Assembly (NCBI GenBank): GCA_002435545.1
Contig: DJNB01000180.1
Location: 1-8,149, forward strand
Origin: Lachnoclostridium sp. UBA6475
GTDB lineage: Bacteria > Bacillota > Clostridia > Lachnospirales > Lachnospiraceae
Direction: 5' to 3'
DNA length: 8,149 bases
The translations under genes and the position numbers were made by a program. Positions 1 to 6,098 of the stretch are shown piece after piece. Positions within the stretch are counted from its first letter, which is position 1; each line of letters begins with the position of its first letter. The notes under the pieces were generated by a model that made no database searches, was not told the DNA's origin, and saw only the letters and a list, made by a program, of their open reading frames with translations.

Positions 1-66
1 TTAGAGATTCCGAGAGATCATTTAGAAAAAAAGGAGGGGAAATCAATGCAGTGTCCAAAGTGTAGT
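1..66 (+). CDS. Possible 3' end of an upstream gene (partial)
   Basis: Frame 1 is open from the window edge to a TAG at 64-66 and reads LEIPRDHLEKKGGEINAVSKV. It would overlap the start of the zinc-ribbon gene by 21 bases. The first part is charged and protein-like, but the later part is simply the ribosome binding site and start region of the next gene read in another frame. Twenty-one residues cannot be assigned to a family, and an open frame of this length can occur by chance. It may equally be an untranslated leader. Confidence 0.2.
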
Positions 67-291
67 AGTGAAAATGTATCAGTTGAGATGATCCAGACAG
101 GAGGAAAAACAAAAAAACATGGAAATGGAATAGGAGGTCATATAAATAATGCGGCACGGGGTATGACTGCCTTATGTACTCTTGGATTATCTAATCTTGT
201 TTGGAAAAAATCTACTGGTAATCAAAAGACGAAATTTAAGAATGAGACAATGTGTATATGCCAAAACTGTGGAAACACATGGAAGGTATAA
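46..291 (+). CDS. Small zinc-ribbon protein, function unknown
   Basis: This 81-residue protein has a CPKC knuckle at residues 3-6 and a CQNC knuckle at 72-75 followed by GNTWKV. The pattern is that of a split zinc ribbon, with the two Cys pairs at opposite ends of the chain. Between them lie a Gly/Lys/His-rich stretch (about 19-33) and a mildly hydrophobic stretch (about 37-53, ARGMTALCTLGLSNLVW) that is too short and polar for a confident membrane segment. The start is well supported: AGGAGGGG lies at 31-38, seven bases before ATG. Codon use is more A/T-rich than in the genes downstream (AAA, ATA, AAT, TTA), which may indicate recent acquisition. Small proteins with this CPKC...CxNCG layout occur in Firmicutes with no settled function. 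A zinc-binding fold is likely; the role is unknown. Confidence 0.75.
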   Translation: MQCPKCSSENVSVEMIQTGGKTKKHGNGIGGHINNAARGMTALCTLGLSNLVWKKSTGNQKTKFKNETMCICQNCGNTWKV

Positions 292-302
292 GAGAAAAAA
301 GG

Positions 303-342
303 AAAGGCATTCCCAAGAGGTTAGTCAGGGAGTGTCTTTTTT
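303..342 (+). terminator. Intrinsic terminator of the zinc-ribbon gene
   Basis: GGCATTCCC (306-314) pairs with GGGAGTGTC (328-336) through nine base pairs, two of them G-U. AAA at 303-305 extends the stem against the first T residues. The 13-base loop is followed by six T residues (337-342). The hairpin lies 12 bases after the stop codon and should end transcription of the small gene. Confidence 0.75.
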
Positions 343-359
343 GCAGTTGTACTATATAG

Positions 360-498
360 AAAATAAGTTTCTGCTTTTCCTATGAGGGATTTAGAACACC
401 GTCGGTACATAGAGGGCGTAGTTTGCCCTCATGTACCGCTACGAGTGTTCTCTAAGCGGGAGCGGTCCCGAATGGAAAAGCAGGGACTTATTTTTTTT
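360..498 (+). ncRNA. Structured element, three-stem fold with T-tract (candidate RNA)
   Basis: P1 pairs 360-380 with 474-494 in a continuous helix of about 21 base pairs containing two G-U pairs. Inside it, P2 is a long hairpin: 391-399 pairs with 445-455 (two-base bulge), 400-402 with 441-443, 403-410 with 431-438, and 412-417 with 425-430, closed by the loop GTAGTTT (418-424). P3 is a perfect five-pair hairpin, CGGGA (457-461) with TCCCG (466-470) and loop GCGG. Unpaired TATGAGGGAT (381-390) joins P1 to P2. Eight T residues (491-498) follow, overlapping the last P1 pairs. A TACTAT hexamer at 350-355 is placed so that a transcript could begin near 361, but no good -35 box accompanies it. No reading frame explains the pairing. 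Candidates are a terminated small RNA, a 6S-like RNA (long closing stem, asymmetric bubble with a hairpin on its 3' side, long apical stem), or a MITE-like inverted-repeat element. I do not recognise the family. Confidence 0.6.
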
Positions 499-526
499 AA
501 AGCAAAGCTGCAAAAATCAGGTATAT

Positions 527-555
527 TTGAAATTTCACAGAAAATCTGATAAAAT
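527..555 (+). promoter_or_regulatory. Sigma-A promoter with extended -10
   Basis: TTGAAA (527-532), a 17-base spacer, then TAAAAT (550-555), with TG at 547-548 placed as an extended -10. Transcription would begin near 562, giving a leader of about 27 bases before the ATG at 589. This also argues against the alternative ATG at 574, which would leave almost no leader and no ribosome binding site. Confidence 0.7.
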
Positions 556-575
556 AAAAGAAATTACAAAGAAAT

Positions 576-582
576 GGAGAGA
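576..582 (+). promoter_or_regulatory. Ribosome binding site that sets the start at 589
   Basis: GGAGAGA lies six bases before the ATG at 589. The in-frame ATG at 574 overlaps this site and has only A-rich sequence upstream of it, so the shorter form beginning MKNTMQKV is preferred. Confidence 0.65.
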
Positions 583-588
583 ACGAGA

Positions 589-1938
589 ATGAAAAACACG
601 ATGCAGAAAGTTATGTGGGGGCTGGCGGTGATGGTGCTGTGTGTACTGGCTGTCCACACACCGGCTCAGGCAATGACGACGGAGGATCAGGCAGATGGGA
701 AGACGATTTACCGGATTCAGAACAGCGACTATGCGGAGACGACGATGACCGTTGGAAAGCAGGGAACCTTTACTTATGATCTCAGTGGGGTGACGGATCC
801 GATGGATGGCAGTGCCATTACGGCGATGCAGGTGACTTCGATAAGTACGAGTAACAGTGAAGTCCTCCAGGTGAATGGAGACGGTTCGTTTACCGCGCTT
901 ACTCCAGGGGAGGCGACAGTTTATATTCAGGGAACGTACGGAAGTTACAATATGTATTTTTCCGGCCGCTGCGATGTGACAGTTACTGTGGATATGACCA
1001 ATGTGGTACTGGAAAAAAGTTCCATTAAAGGAATCTATTCTACATATGATTACGAATACGAGACATCCATTGCCTTAAAAAATGTGCCGGCAGGAGTCAT
1101 TTTGTCAGACAATAATGTGGAAGTTGTATGTGAATCTTCCAATTCGGGTATGAGAGCGTATTGTTCGATGGAGAATAACCAGCTCACTTTGAACTTTGAT
1201 TCGCCAGGAAAAACTACATTAACGATTACGATCGGTGGAAAAGCATTTACCGTAGGAGTAAATATTCAGAATATTACCATTTCCAAGCAGGGAGTTGTGC
1301 AGGCAAAGGGTAAGAAAGTGAAATTAAAAATTAAGGGAACTTCGGACAAGCCGGTCTGGACATCATCAAATCCAAAAGCGGCAAAGGTTTCGAAAAAAGG
1401 TGTTGTTACGTGTAAAAAGATCGGAAATGCCGTAATCACGGCAGATTTTAACGGAGCGAAAGTGGGTTGTGCCATCTCTGTTGTGTCGCCGAAAAAGGTG
1501 AAAGTGATCCGGTATGCGAAAATGATCGGCTCCAAATGGAAATACAGCCAGCCAAAGAGAATGCAGAAAGGATATTATGACTGTAGTTCGCTTGTGTGGA
1601 AATCTTACTGCAAGATGGGTAAAAAGATTGGAGGAAATAATAATTATGCGCCGGTAGCGGCAGATCTTGCGAAGTGGTGTAAGTCACATGGAAAGAAAAT
1701 CACAAATTCCTATACAAGAAATCATATTCAAAAGATGAAATTAAATCCGGGTGACCTTATGTTTGAGACGGGTGCGAATAATGGACGTTATCTGGGCATT
1801 TTTCATGTGGAAATGTTCACCGGATATACCTTGTCGCATTATGACAGCAATGGAAAACCGGTTCTGTATGAAACCTGGGGAGCCAGACCGGATGGATGTT
1901 ATGGCGGCGGCTATATGATTTACCGTCCGTATAAGTAA
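589..1938 (+). CDS. Secreted Ig-like repeat protein with NlpC/P60-like peptidase domain
   Basis: From the preferred ATG the protein has 449 residues. Residues 1-28 form a classic Sec signal peptide: basic start, hydrophobic core (MWGLAVMVLCVLAV) and an AQA cleavage site. Residues of about 40-130 and 225-300 resemble bacterial Ig-like (Big_2-type) domains, with motifs such as NSEVLQVNGDGSFTALTPGEATV and WTSSNPKAAKVSKKGVVTCKK. A third beta-rich stretch lies between them. The C-terminal part, about 305-449, resembles NlpC/P60 peptidases: YDCSSLVW carries the likely nucleophile Cys332, LNPGDLMF is the family's PGDL turn, and FHVEMFTGY carries the likely His406. The third catalytic residue is not obvious. 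Such enzymes cut peptide bonds in peptidoglycan stems outside the cell, and the Ig-like part probably positions the domain. No sortase motif is seen. The gene has its own promoter and no clear terminator before spo0A. Exact substrate unknown. Confidence 0.82.
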   Translation: MKNTMQKVMWGLAVMVLCVLAVHTPAQAMTTEDQADGKTIYRIQNSDYAETTMTVGKQGTFTYDLSGVTDPMDGSAITAMQVTSISTSNSEVLQVNGDGSFTALTPGEATVYIQGTYGSYNMYFSGRCDVTVTVDMTNVVLEKSSIKGIYSTYDYEYETSIALKNVPAGVILSDNNVEVVCESSNSGMRAYCSMENNQLTLNFDSPGKTTLTITIGGKAFTVGVNIQNITISKQGVVQAKGKKVKLKIKGTSDKPVWTSSNPKAAKVSKKGVVTCKKIGNAVITADFNGAKVGCAISVVSPKKVKVIRYAKMIGSKWKYSQPKRMQKGYYDCSSLVWKSYCKMGKKIGGNNNYAPVAADLAKWCKSHGKKITNSYTRNHIQKMKLNPGDLMFETGANNGRYLGIFHVEMFTGYTLSHYDSNGKPVLYETWGARPDGCYGGGYMIYRPYK

Positions 1939-1945
1939 TTGAACC

Positions 1946-1977
1946 GGTTGAATTTTGCGTATTTTGTCGAATATAAT
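1946..1977 (+). promoter_or_regulatory. Distal spo0A promoter (sigma-A, possibly overlapping sigma-H)
   Basis: TTGAAT (1948-1953), an 18-base spacer and a perfect TATAAT (1972-1977) form a good sigma-A promoter, with a start expected near 1984. Overlapping it, GGTTGAATT (1946-1954), 11 bases, then GTCGAAT (1966-1972) fits the sigma-H pattern RnAGGAwww-N11-12-RnnGAAT at seven of nine and all defined -10 positions. The sigma-H reading is tentative because the A and first G of the AGGA core are both T. Dual sigma-A and sigma-H control of spo0A is established in Bacillus subtilis. Confidence 0.5.
1965..1971 (+). promoter_or_regulatory. 0A box 1 (Spo0A operator)
   Basis: TGTCGAA is the core of the Spo0A binding site; the context TTTTGTCGAAT also fits the longer consensus. 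It sits in the spacer directly against the -10 of the distal promoter, where bound Spo0A would be expected to block RNA polymerase. Confidence 0.65.
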
Positions 1978-1984
1978 AGAATAA

Positions 1985-1991
1985 TGTCGAA
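1985..1991 (+). promoter_or_regulatory. 0A box 2 (Spo0A operator)
   Basis: A second TGTCGAA in the same orientation lies exactly 20 bp after the first, close to two helical turns, so both sites face the same side of the DNA. It covers the predicted start point of the distal promoter. The pair upstream of spo0A itself strongly suggests autoregulation. Confidence 0.65.
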
Positions 1992-2001
1992 ATAATGGAT
2001 A

Positions 2002-2126
2002 TAGTGTTAAAAAAATATAAAGAAAATAAGAAAATTCCATATTATGGTATTGCAAAATGTGGAAAAAACATTTATAATGCAAACAAAGCACGTAAATAAA
2101 AACTTATATGTTGCTTTTTAACACTA
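2002..2126. repeat. 12-bp perfect inverted repeat flanking the proximal spo0A promoter
   Basis: TAGTGTTAAAAA (2002-2013) and TTTTTAACACTA (2115-2126) are perfect reverse complements 101 bases apart. The right arm ends four bases before the spo0A Shine-Dalgarno sequence. A transcript from the distal promoter carries both arms, while one from the proximal promoter carries only the right arm. The arms are A/T-rich, so chance is possible. Confidence 0.4.
2050..2078 (+). promoter_or_regulatory. Proximal spo0A promoter (sigma-A)
   Basis: TTGCAA (2050-2055), a 17-base spacer and a perfect TATAAT (2073-2078). Transcription would begin near 2085, leaving a leader of about 60 bases before the GTG at 2147. 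It lies some 60-90 bp downstream of the 0A boxes, outside the usual reach of direct Spo0A repression. Confidence 0.65.
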
Positions 2127-2130
2127 AAAT

Positions 2131-2137
2131 GGGAGGT
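2131..2137 (+). promoter_or_regulatory. Ribosome binding site that sets the spo0A start
   Basis: GGGAGGT lies nine bases before GTG at 2147. It falls inside the upstream in-frame extension that begins with ATG at 2108, which is evidence that the extension is not translated. Confidence 0.75.
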
Positions 2138-2146
2138 AATAAAAGA

Positions 2147-2941
2147 GTGAACAAGCTAAGGGTTCTAATTGTAGACGACAGTGTCCGCACGATCTCTTTG
2201 ATCAAAGACAGTTTATCGGAAGATAATGAAGTAGAGATTGTGGGGCAGGCAGAAGACGGATTGGAAGCAATTGAAATGATCCGTGAAACCAAGCCGGATG
2301 TTGTATTTTTGGATTTGATCATGCCAAAGATGGACGGACTTTTGGTGTTGGAGAAAGTATGCCAGGGCTTGCCGGGAATCGAGAAACGACCGGAGTTCAT
2401 TGTCGTGACAGCTGTTACTCAAGAAAATGTAATGCAGACCGCATTCCAATACGGAGCTGCATACTACGTATTAAAGCCGTTTGAAAAGGAAACGATTCAG
2501 GCTAAGATACAGCAATTAAAACCGGGGGCATTGCCGGTTGTCATGAACTATCAGTCAAGAGAACCGGACAAAAAAGGTTACAATCTGGAGATGGATGTGA
2601 CACAGATCATCCATGAGATTGGAGTACCTGCGCACATAAAGGGCTATCAGTACTTAAGAGATGCGATTATGATGTCTGTAGATGACAGCGAAATGCTAAA
2701 TTCCATTACAAAAATTCTGTATCCGTCGATTGCCAAACAGCATAAGACGACGCCAAGCCGTGTAGAGCGGGCGATCCGACATGCGATTGAAGTGGCATGG
2801 ACAAGGGGGAAAGTGGATACGATTGACGAGTTGTTTGGTTATACCGTCAGTAATGGGAAAGGAAAACCGACAAATTCTGAATTTGTAGCTTTAATTGCAG
2901 ATAAAATACGTCTGGAGCAGAAAATGCGGAAGTCGTATTAA
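2147..2941 (+). CDS. spo0A: Sporulation transcription factor Spo0A
   Basis: The 264-residue protein, close to the 267 of Bacillus subtilis Spo0A, is the response regulator that starts sporulation when phosphorylated. The receiver domain (about 1-120) has the acidic pair Asp10-Asp11, phospho-acceptor Asp56 in VVFLDLIMPKMDG, Thr88 and Lys110 in VLKPF: the complete active-site set. After a variable linker (about 125-150), the Spo0A effector domain follows (about 150-264), with the recognition-helix signature TPSRVERAIRHAIEVAW that contacts 0A boxes. The GTG start is chosen because it gives the family's standard N-terminus MNKLRVLIVDDS and is correctly spaced from GGGAGGT. The upstream spacer carries two 0A boxes and two promoters, pointing to autoregulation, and a terminator follows directly. 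The common clostridial neighbour spoIVB is not adjacent. All key residues are intact, so the protein should be functional; whether the organism sporulates cannot be told from this window. Confidence 0.97.
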   Translation: MNKLRVLIVDDSVRTISLIKDSLSEDNEVEIVGQAEDGLEAIEMIRETKPDVVFLDLIMPKMDGLLVLEKVCQGLPGIEKRPEFIVVTAVTQENVMQTAFQYGAAYYVLKPFEKETIQAKIQQLKPGALPVVMNYQSREPDKKGYNLEMDVTQIIHEIGVPAHIKGYQYLRDAIMMSVDDSEMLNSITKILYPSIAKQHKTTPSRVERAIRHAIEVAWTRGKVDTIDELFGYTVSNGKGKPTNSEFVALIADKIRLEQKMRKSY

Positions 2942-2952
2942 AAAATGGAAAG

Positions 2953-2985
2953 AGAGGGGCGTTGCAAAGCGCTCTTCTTTTTTTT
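2953..2985 (+). terminator. Intrinsic terminator of spo0A
   Basis: AGAGGGGCG (2953-2961) pairs with CGCTCTTCT (2970-2978) through nine base pairs, two of them G-U, around the loop TTGCAAAG. Eight T residues follow (2978-2985). Upstream A residues can lengthen the stem. It separates spo0A from the rel operon. Confidence 0.85.
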
Positions 2986-3012
2986 ATTCAGGCAGGGAGC
3001 AAGAAATCACAG

Positions 3013-3041
3013 TTGCATTTTGTTACATTTTTTTATATAAT
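3013..3041 (+). promoter_or_regulatory. Sigma-A promoter of the rel operon
   Basis: TTGCAT (3013-3018), a 17-base spacer and a perfect TATAAT (3036-3041). Transcription would begin near 3048, giving a leader of about 45 bases. No other promoter of similar quality was noticed between here and hisS, so this one probably drives all four genes. Confidence 0.75.
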
Positions 3042-3092
3042 AATGTTATGGTCGCCCAAAAACAGAACGAGTGAAGAAAGGATGGATGAGAT

Positions 3093-5423
3093 ATGGAGCA
3101 GGACAAACGTAGTGATTTAATAGAAAAATTTGATACGGGAGAACTGTCGCAGGACATCATCCCGCCCAACTTTACGGATCCGGATGTGTTATTTGAAGTA
3201 TTGACAAAATTGCTGACTGCAGAAAACCGTCAGGATGAAATGGGCATTATACGAAAAGCTTATGAACTGGCAAAAGAAGCGCATAAGGATCAAAAAAGAA
3301 AGTCCGGCGAGCCGTATCTGATCCATCCGGTCTGTGTAGCCATCATTTTGACCCAGTTGGATATGGATAAAGAGACGATCGTCGGCGGACTTCTGCATGA
3401 TGTTATCGAGGACACGCCGTATACCGTGGAAGATATTACCCGGATGTTTAGTGCGGAGATTGCCCTTTTGGTAGACGGAGTTACCAAATTGACCCAGTTA
3501 AATTACTCCGCGGACAAACTGGATGTGCAGGCGGAAAACCTGAGAAAAATGTTTTTGGCGATGGCAAAAGATATCCGCGTTATTATTATCAAACTGGCAG
3601 ACCGTCTTCATAACATGCGTACGCTGCAGTTTATGAAACCGGAAAAGCAGAAAGAAAAAGCCAGAGAGACGATGGACATCTATGCACCGATCGCGCACCG
3701 GCTTGGTATTTCCAAAGTAAAGGTAGAACTGGATGATCTGTCTTTACAATATCTGGAACCCGAAGCATATAAGGAATTGAATGATAAATTCAATCATCTG
3801 CGTGTGCAGAAGGAAACCTTTGTCAAAGATATCATGGAAGATGTCAGAGAGCATCTGGATGAGGCAAAGATCAAGGCGACGATCGATGGACGTGTCAAAC
3901 ATCTGTTCAGTATTTACCGTAAAATGGTAAATCAAAATAAGACACTGGATCAGATTTATGACTTATTTGCAATACGAATTATCGTTGATACGGAGCAGCA
4001 GTGTTATACGGCGCTTGGAATCATCCATGAGATGTATAAGCCGATTCCGGGACGTTTTAAAGATTATATCGCGATGCCGAAACCAAACCATTACCAGTCA
4101 CTGCATACGACGCTGATCGGACCAAACGGACAGCCGTTTGAAATCCAGATCCGTACGTACGAGATGCATAAAACGGCAGAATACGGTATTGCGGCACATT
4201 GGAAATATAAGGAAACAAAGGGAAGCGAAGAAGAAGTTAAAAACGATGAGGCAAAAATGGCATGGCTGCGCCAGATTTTGGAATGGCAGCGGGATATGTC
4301 AGATAATAAAGAATTTTTGAGCGTGATCAAAAGCGATCTGAACCTGTTCTCGGACAGTGTATACTGCTTTACGCCAAACGGAGATGTAAAGACACTTCCG
4401 GCAGGCTCTACGCCGATCGATTTTGCTTATGCGATACATACGGCGGTTGGTAATAAAATGGTAGGTGCCAGAGTCAATGGAAATATCGTCAAACTGGACT
4501 ACCAGATTCAAAATGGTGACCGGATCGACATTATCACTTCGCAAAACAGTAAGGGACCAAGCCGTGACTGGCTGCTGATCGTCAAGAGTACACAGGCGAA
4601 AAACAAGATTAATCAGTGGTTCCGTACCGAATTTAAAGAAGAGAATATCGTGCGCGGAAAAGAACTTCTCGCACAATATGCAAAGACAAAAAATATCGAT
4701 CTGTATAAATATGTAAAACCGGAATATACCGAAGCCTGCAAACGCAAATACGGATTTAAAGACTGGGATTCCGTCTGTGCTGCCATCGGTCATGGCGGCT
4801 TGAAGGAAGGACAGGTCATCAATAAACTCATTTATGAATATGAGAAGAAGAACAAACGCGTTGTCTCGGATGAACAGGTCAAAGAGGCGATCGAAAATGC
4901 CAAAGAGGCAAAAGGCATAAAAGAAGGAGGCGATTCCTCTGCGTCAAAGAGTGGCGGCAAAAAGAGTGGAATCGTCGTTATGGGACTGGATGATCTTGCG
5001 GTTCGTTTCTCAAGATGCTGTAATCCGGTGCCGGGAGATGAAATCGTTGGATTTGTCACGAGAGGCCGTGGTATCTCCATTCACCGTACGGACTGTGTCA
5101 ATATGATTCATCTGCCGGAGGAAGAGAGAAATCGTCTGATCGAAGCAGAATGGAGTGCGCAGGCGAAGAAAAACGAAGATTATTATCCGGTCGAGATCGT
5201 CATTTATTCGTACAACCGAAGTGGTGTATTGTTTGATGTATCAAAGATCTTTACCGAAAATGAAATTGATGTGAAGTCCATGAATGTCCGGACTTCCAAG
5301 CAGGATAAAGCCACGATCGTAGTCGGTTTTGAGACCAGAGGCGTGGAGCAGCTCAATAAATTAGTAAAAAAACTTCGTAATGTAGAAAGTGTTATCGACA
5401 TCGAGAGACGTTCCAACGGCTGA
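3093..5423 (+). CDS. rel: Bifunctional (p)ppGpp synthetase/hydrolase Rel
   Basis: This 776-residue long RSH protein makes the alarmone (p)ppGpp from ATP and GTP/GDP on starved ribosomes and also degrades it. Domains in order: HD hydrolase (about 40-195) with His78, His102-Asp103, Glu106-Asp107 and Asp170 in DRLHNMRTL; synthetase (about 245-370) with GRFKDYIAMPKPNHYQSLHT and EIQIRT (350-355); TGS (about 422-483, YCFTPNGDVKTLPAGSTPIDFAY); a helical region; a zinc-finger-type domain (about 635-670) with Cys642-Cys643, His664 and Cys668; and a C-terminal ACT domain (about 697-772). The substrate motif is RFKD (321-324), the RxKD form typical of bifunctional enzymes rather than the ExDD of synthetase-only RelA. 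A Gly/Ser/Lys-rich linker (about 611-628) precedes the zinc finger. AAAGGA at 3077-3082 supports the ATG. It heads a probable operon, 25 bases before the next gene. Often annotated relA. Confidence 0.96.
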   Translation: MEQDKRSDLIEKFDTGELSQDIIPPNFTDPDVLFEVLTKLLTAENRQDEMGIIRKAYELAKEAHKDQKRKSGEPYLIHPVCVAIILTQLDMDKETIVGGLLHDVIEDTPYTVEDITRMFSAEIALLVDGVTKLTQLNYSADKLDVQAENLRKMFLAMAKDIRVIIIKLADRLHNMRTLQFMKPEKQKEKARETMDIYAPIAHRLGISKVKVELDDLSLQYLEPEAYKELNDKFNHLRVQKETFVKDIMEDVREHLDEAKIKATIDGRVKHLFSIYRKMVNQNKTLDQIYDLFAIRIIVDTEQQCYTALGIIHEMYKPIPGRFKDYIAMPKPNHYQSLHTTLIGPNGQPFEIQIRTYEMHKTAEYGIAAHWKYKETKGSEEEVKNDEAKMAWLRQILEWQRDMSDNKEFLSVIKSDLNLFSDSVYCFTPNGDVKTLPAGSTPIDFAYAIHTAVGNKMVGARVNGNIVKLDYQIQNGDRIDIITSQNSKGPSRDWLLIVKSTQAKNKINQWFRTEFKEENIVRGKELLAQYAKTKNIDLYKYVKPEYTEACKRKYGFKDWDSVCAAIGHGGLKEGQVINKLIYEYEKKNKRVVSDEQVKEAIENAKEAKGIKEGGDSSASKSGGKKSGIVVMGLDDLAVRFSRCCNPVPGDEIVGFVTRGRGISIHRTDCVNMIHLPEEERNRLIEAEWSAQAKKNEDYYPVEIVIYSYNRSGVLFDVSKIFTENEIDVKSMNVRTSKQDKATIVVGFETRGVEQLNKLVKKLRNVESVIDIERRSNG

Positions 5424-5448
5424 TCGATGGAGAAAGAAAGGATAGATT

Positions 5449-6084
5449 ATGGAAATCAATGGTTTGATCATAGAATCTGTCGTTGTTGGCAGTGTGGGAA
5501 CCAATTGCTATATTGTGCATAAAAAAGATTCTGAGCATTGCTTTGTGGTAGATCCGGGCGACAGCGGCGATAAGATTGCAAATTATATCCGGGATCAAAA
5601 AATGATCTTAGATCATATCTTGCTTACGCATGGACATTTTGACCACATTCAGGGAGTAAGAGATCTGAAAAATGCGATACGATGCGAGATCTGTGCGCTG
5701 GATGTTGAGAAGGAACTCCTTTCGGATGCCCGCATGAATGTGTCGGCGATGACCGGCAGACCGGAAGAACTGGAAGCAGACATCTGGCTTCACGACGGAC
5801 AGCAGTTTGAGAGTGCCGGGATTACGATAAAAGTGATTCATACACCGGGACATACGAAAGGAAGCTGCTGTTATTTTCTGGAAGAGCAGAACGTTCTTTT
5901 CAGTGGAGATACGCTGTTTATGGAATCCGTCGGAAGAGCGGATCTGCCGACCGGAAATGAAAAAGATCTGATGCAGTCGGTACGGGAAAAAGTACTGATC
6001 CTGCCGAGTGAAACCAAAGTGTTTTCCGGGCATGGGCCGGCGACCAGCATCGGCTATGAACAGGCGAATAATCCGTATGCATAA
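5449..6084 (+). CDS. Metallo-beta-lactamase-fold hydrolase (glyoxalase II-like)
   Basis: This 211-residue single-domain protein has a complete set of metallo-beta-lactamase metal ligands: THGHFDH (His61, His63, Asp65, His66), HTPGHTKGS (His135), SGDTLF (Asp154) and SGHGPAT (His195). The arrangement and short length match the YqgX/YcbL-type group related to glyoxalase II, which binds two metal ions and hydrolyses thioesters or similar bonds in the cytoplasm. The larger C-terminal substrate domain of classical glyoxalase II is absent, so glutathione-thioester activity should not be assumed. No signal peptide is seen. AAAGGA (5437-5442) lies six bases before the ATG. The gene sits 25 bases after rel and 14 before the hemZ-like gene, clearly within the operon. 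Physiological substrate unknown. Confidence 0.9.
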   Translation: MEINGLIIESVVVGSVGTNCYIVHKKDSEHCFVVDPGDSGDKIANYIRDQKMILDHILLTHGHFDHIQGVRDLKNAIRCEICALDVEKELLSDARMNVSAMTGRPEELEADIWLHDGQQFESAGITIKVIHTPGHTKGSCCYFLEEQNVLFSGDTLFMESVGRADLPTGNEKDLMQSVREKVLILPSETKVFSGHGPATSIGYEQANNPYA

Positions 6085-6098
6085 GAGAGGAAATTCTC

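Noticed and set aside
182..385. Overlapping 67-codon frame on the + strand
   Set aside because: It runs across the end of the zinc-ribbon gene, the terminator and the first arm of the structured element, has no ribosome binding site, and encodes nothing recognisable.
574..588. Earlier in-frame ATG at 574 for the Ig-like/NlpC-like protein
   Set aside because: It has no ribosome binding site and adds MERTR before a signal peptide that starts naturally at 589, where GGAGAGA is correctly spaced.
1942..1949. AACCGGTT palindrome after the NlpC-like gene, as a terminator
   Set aside because: It has no loop or T-tract and overlaps the -35 region of the distal spo0A promoter; an 8-bp palindrome of this kind is probably incidental.
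2108..2146. In-frame ATG at 2108 extending Spo0A by 13 residues
   Set aside because: The extension covers the GGGAGGT ribosome binding site and does not match the family's N-terminus; GTG at 2147 gives MNKLRVLIVDDS.
4299..4793. 164-codon open frame on the minus strand inside rel
   Set aside because: It is antisense to the conserved TGS and helical regions of Rel, lacks a recognisable domain, and is explained by codon bias of the real gene.
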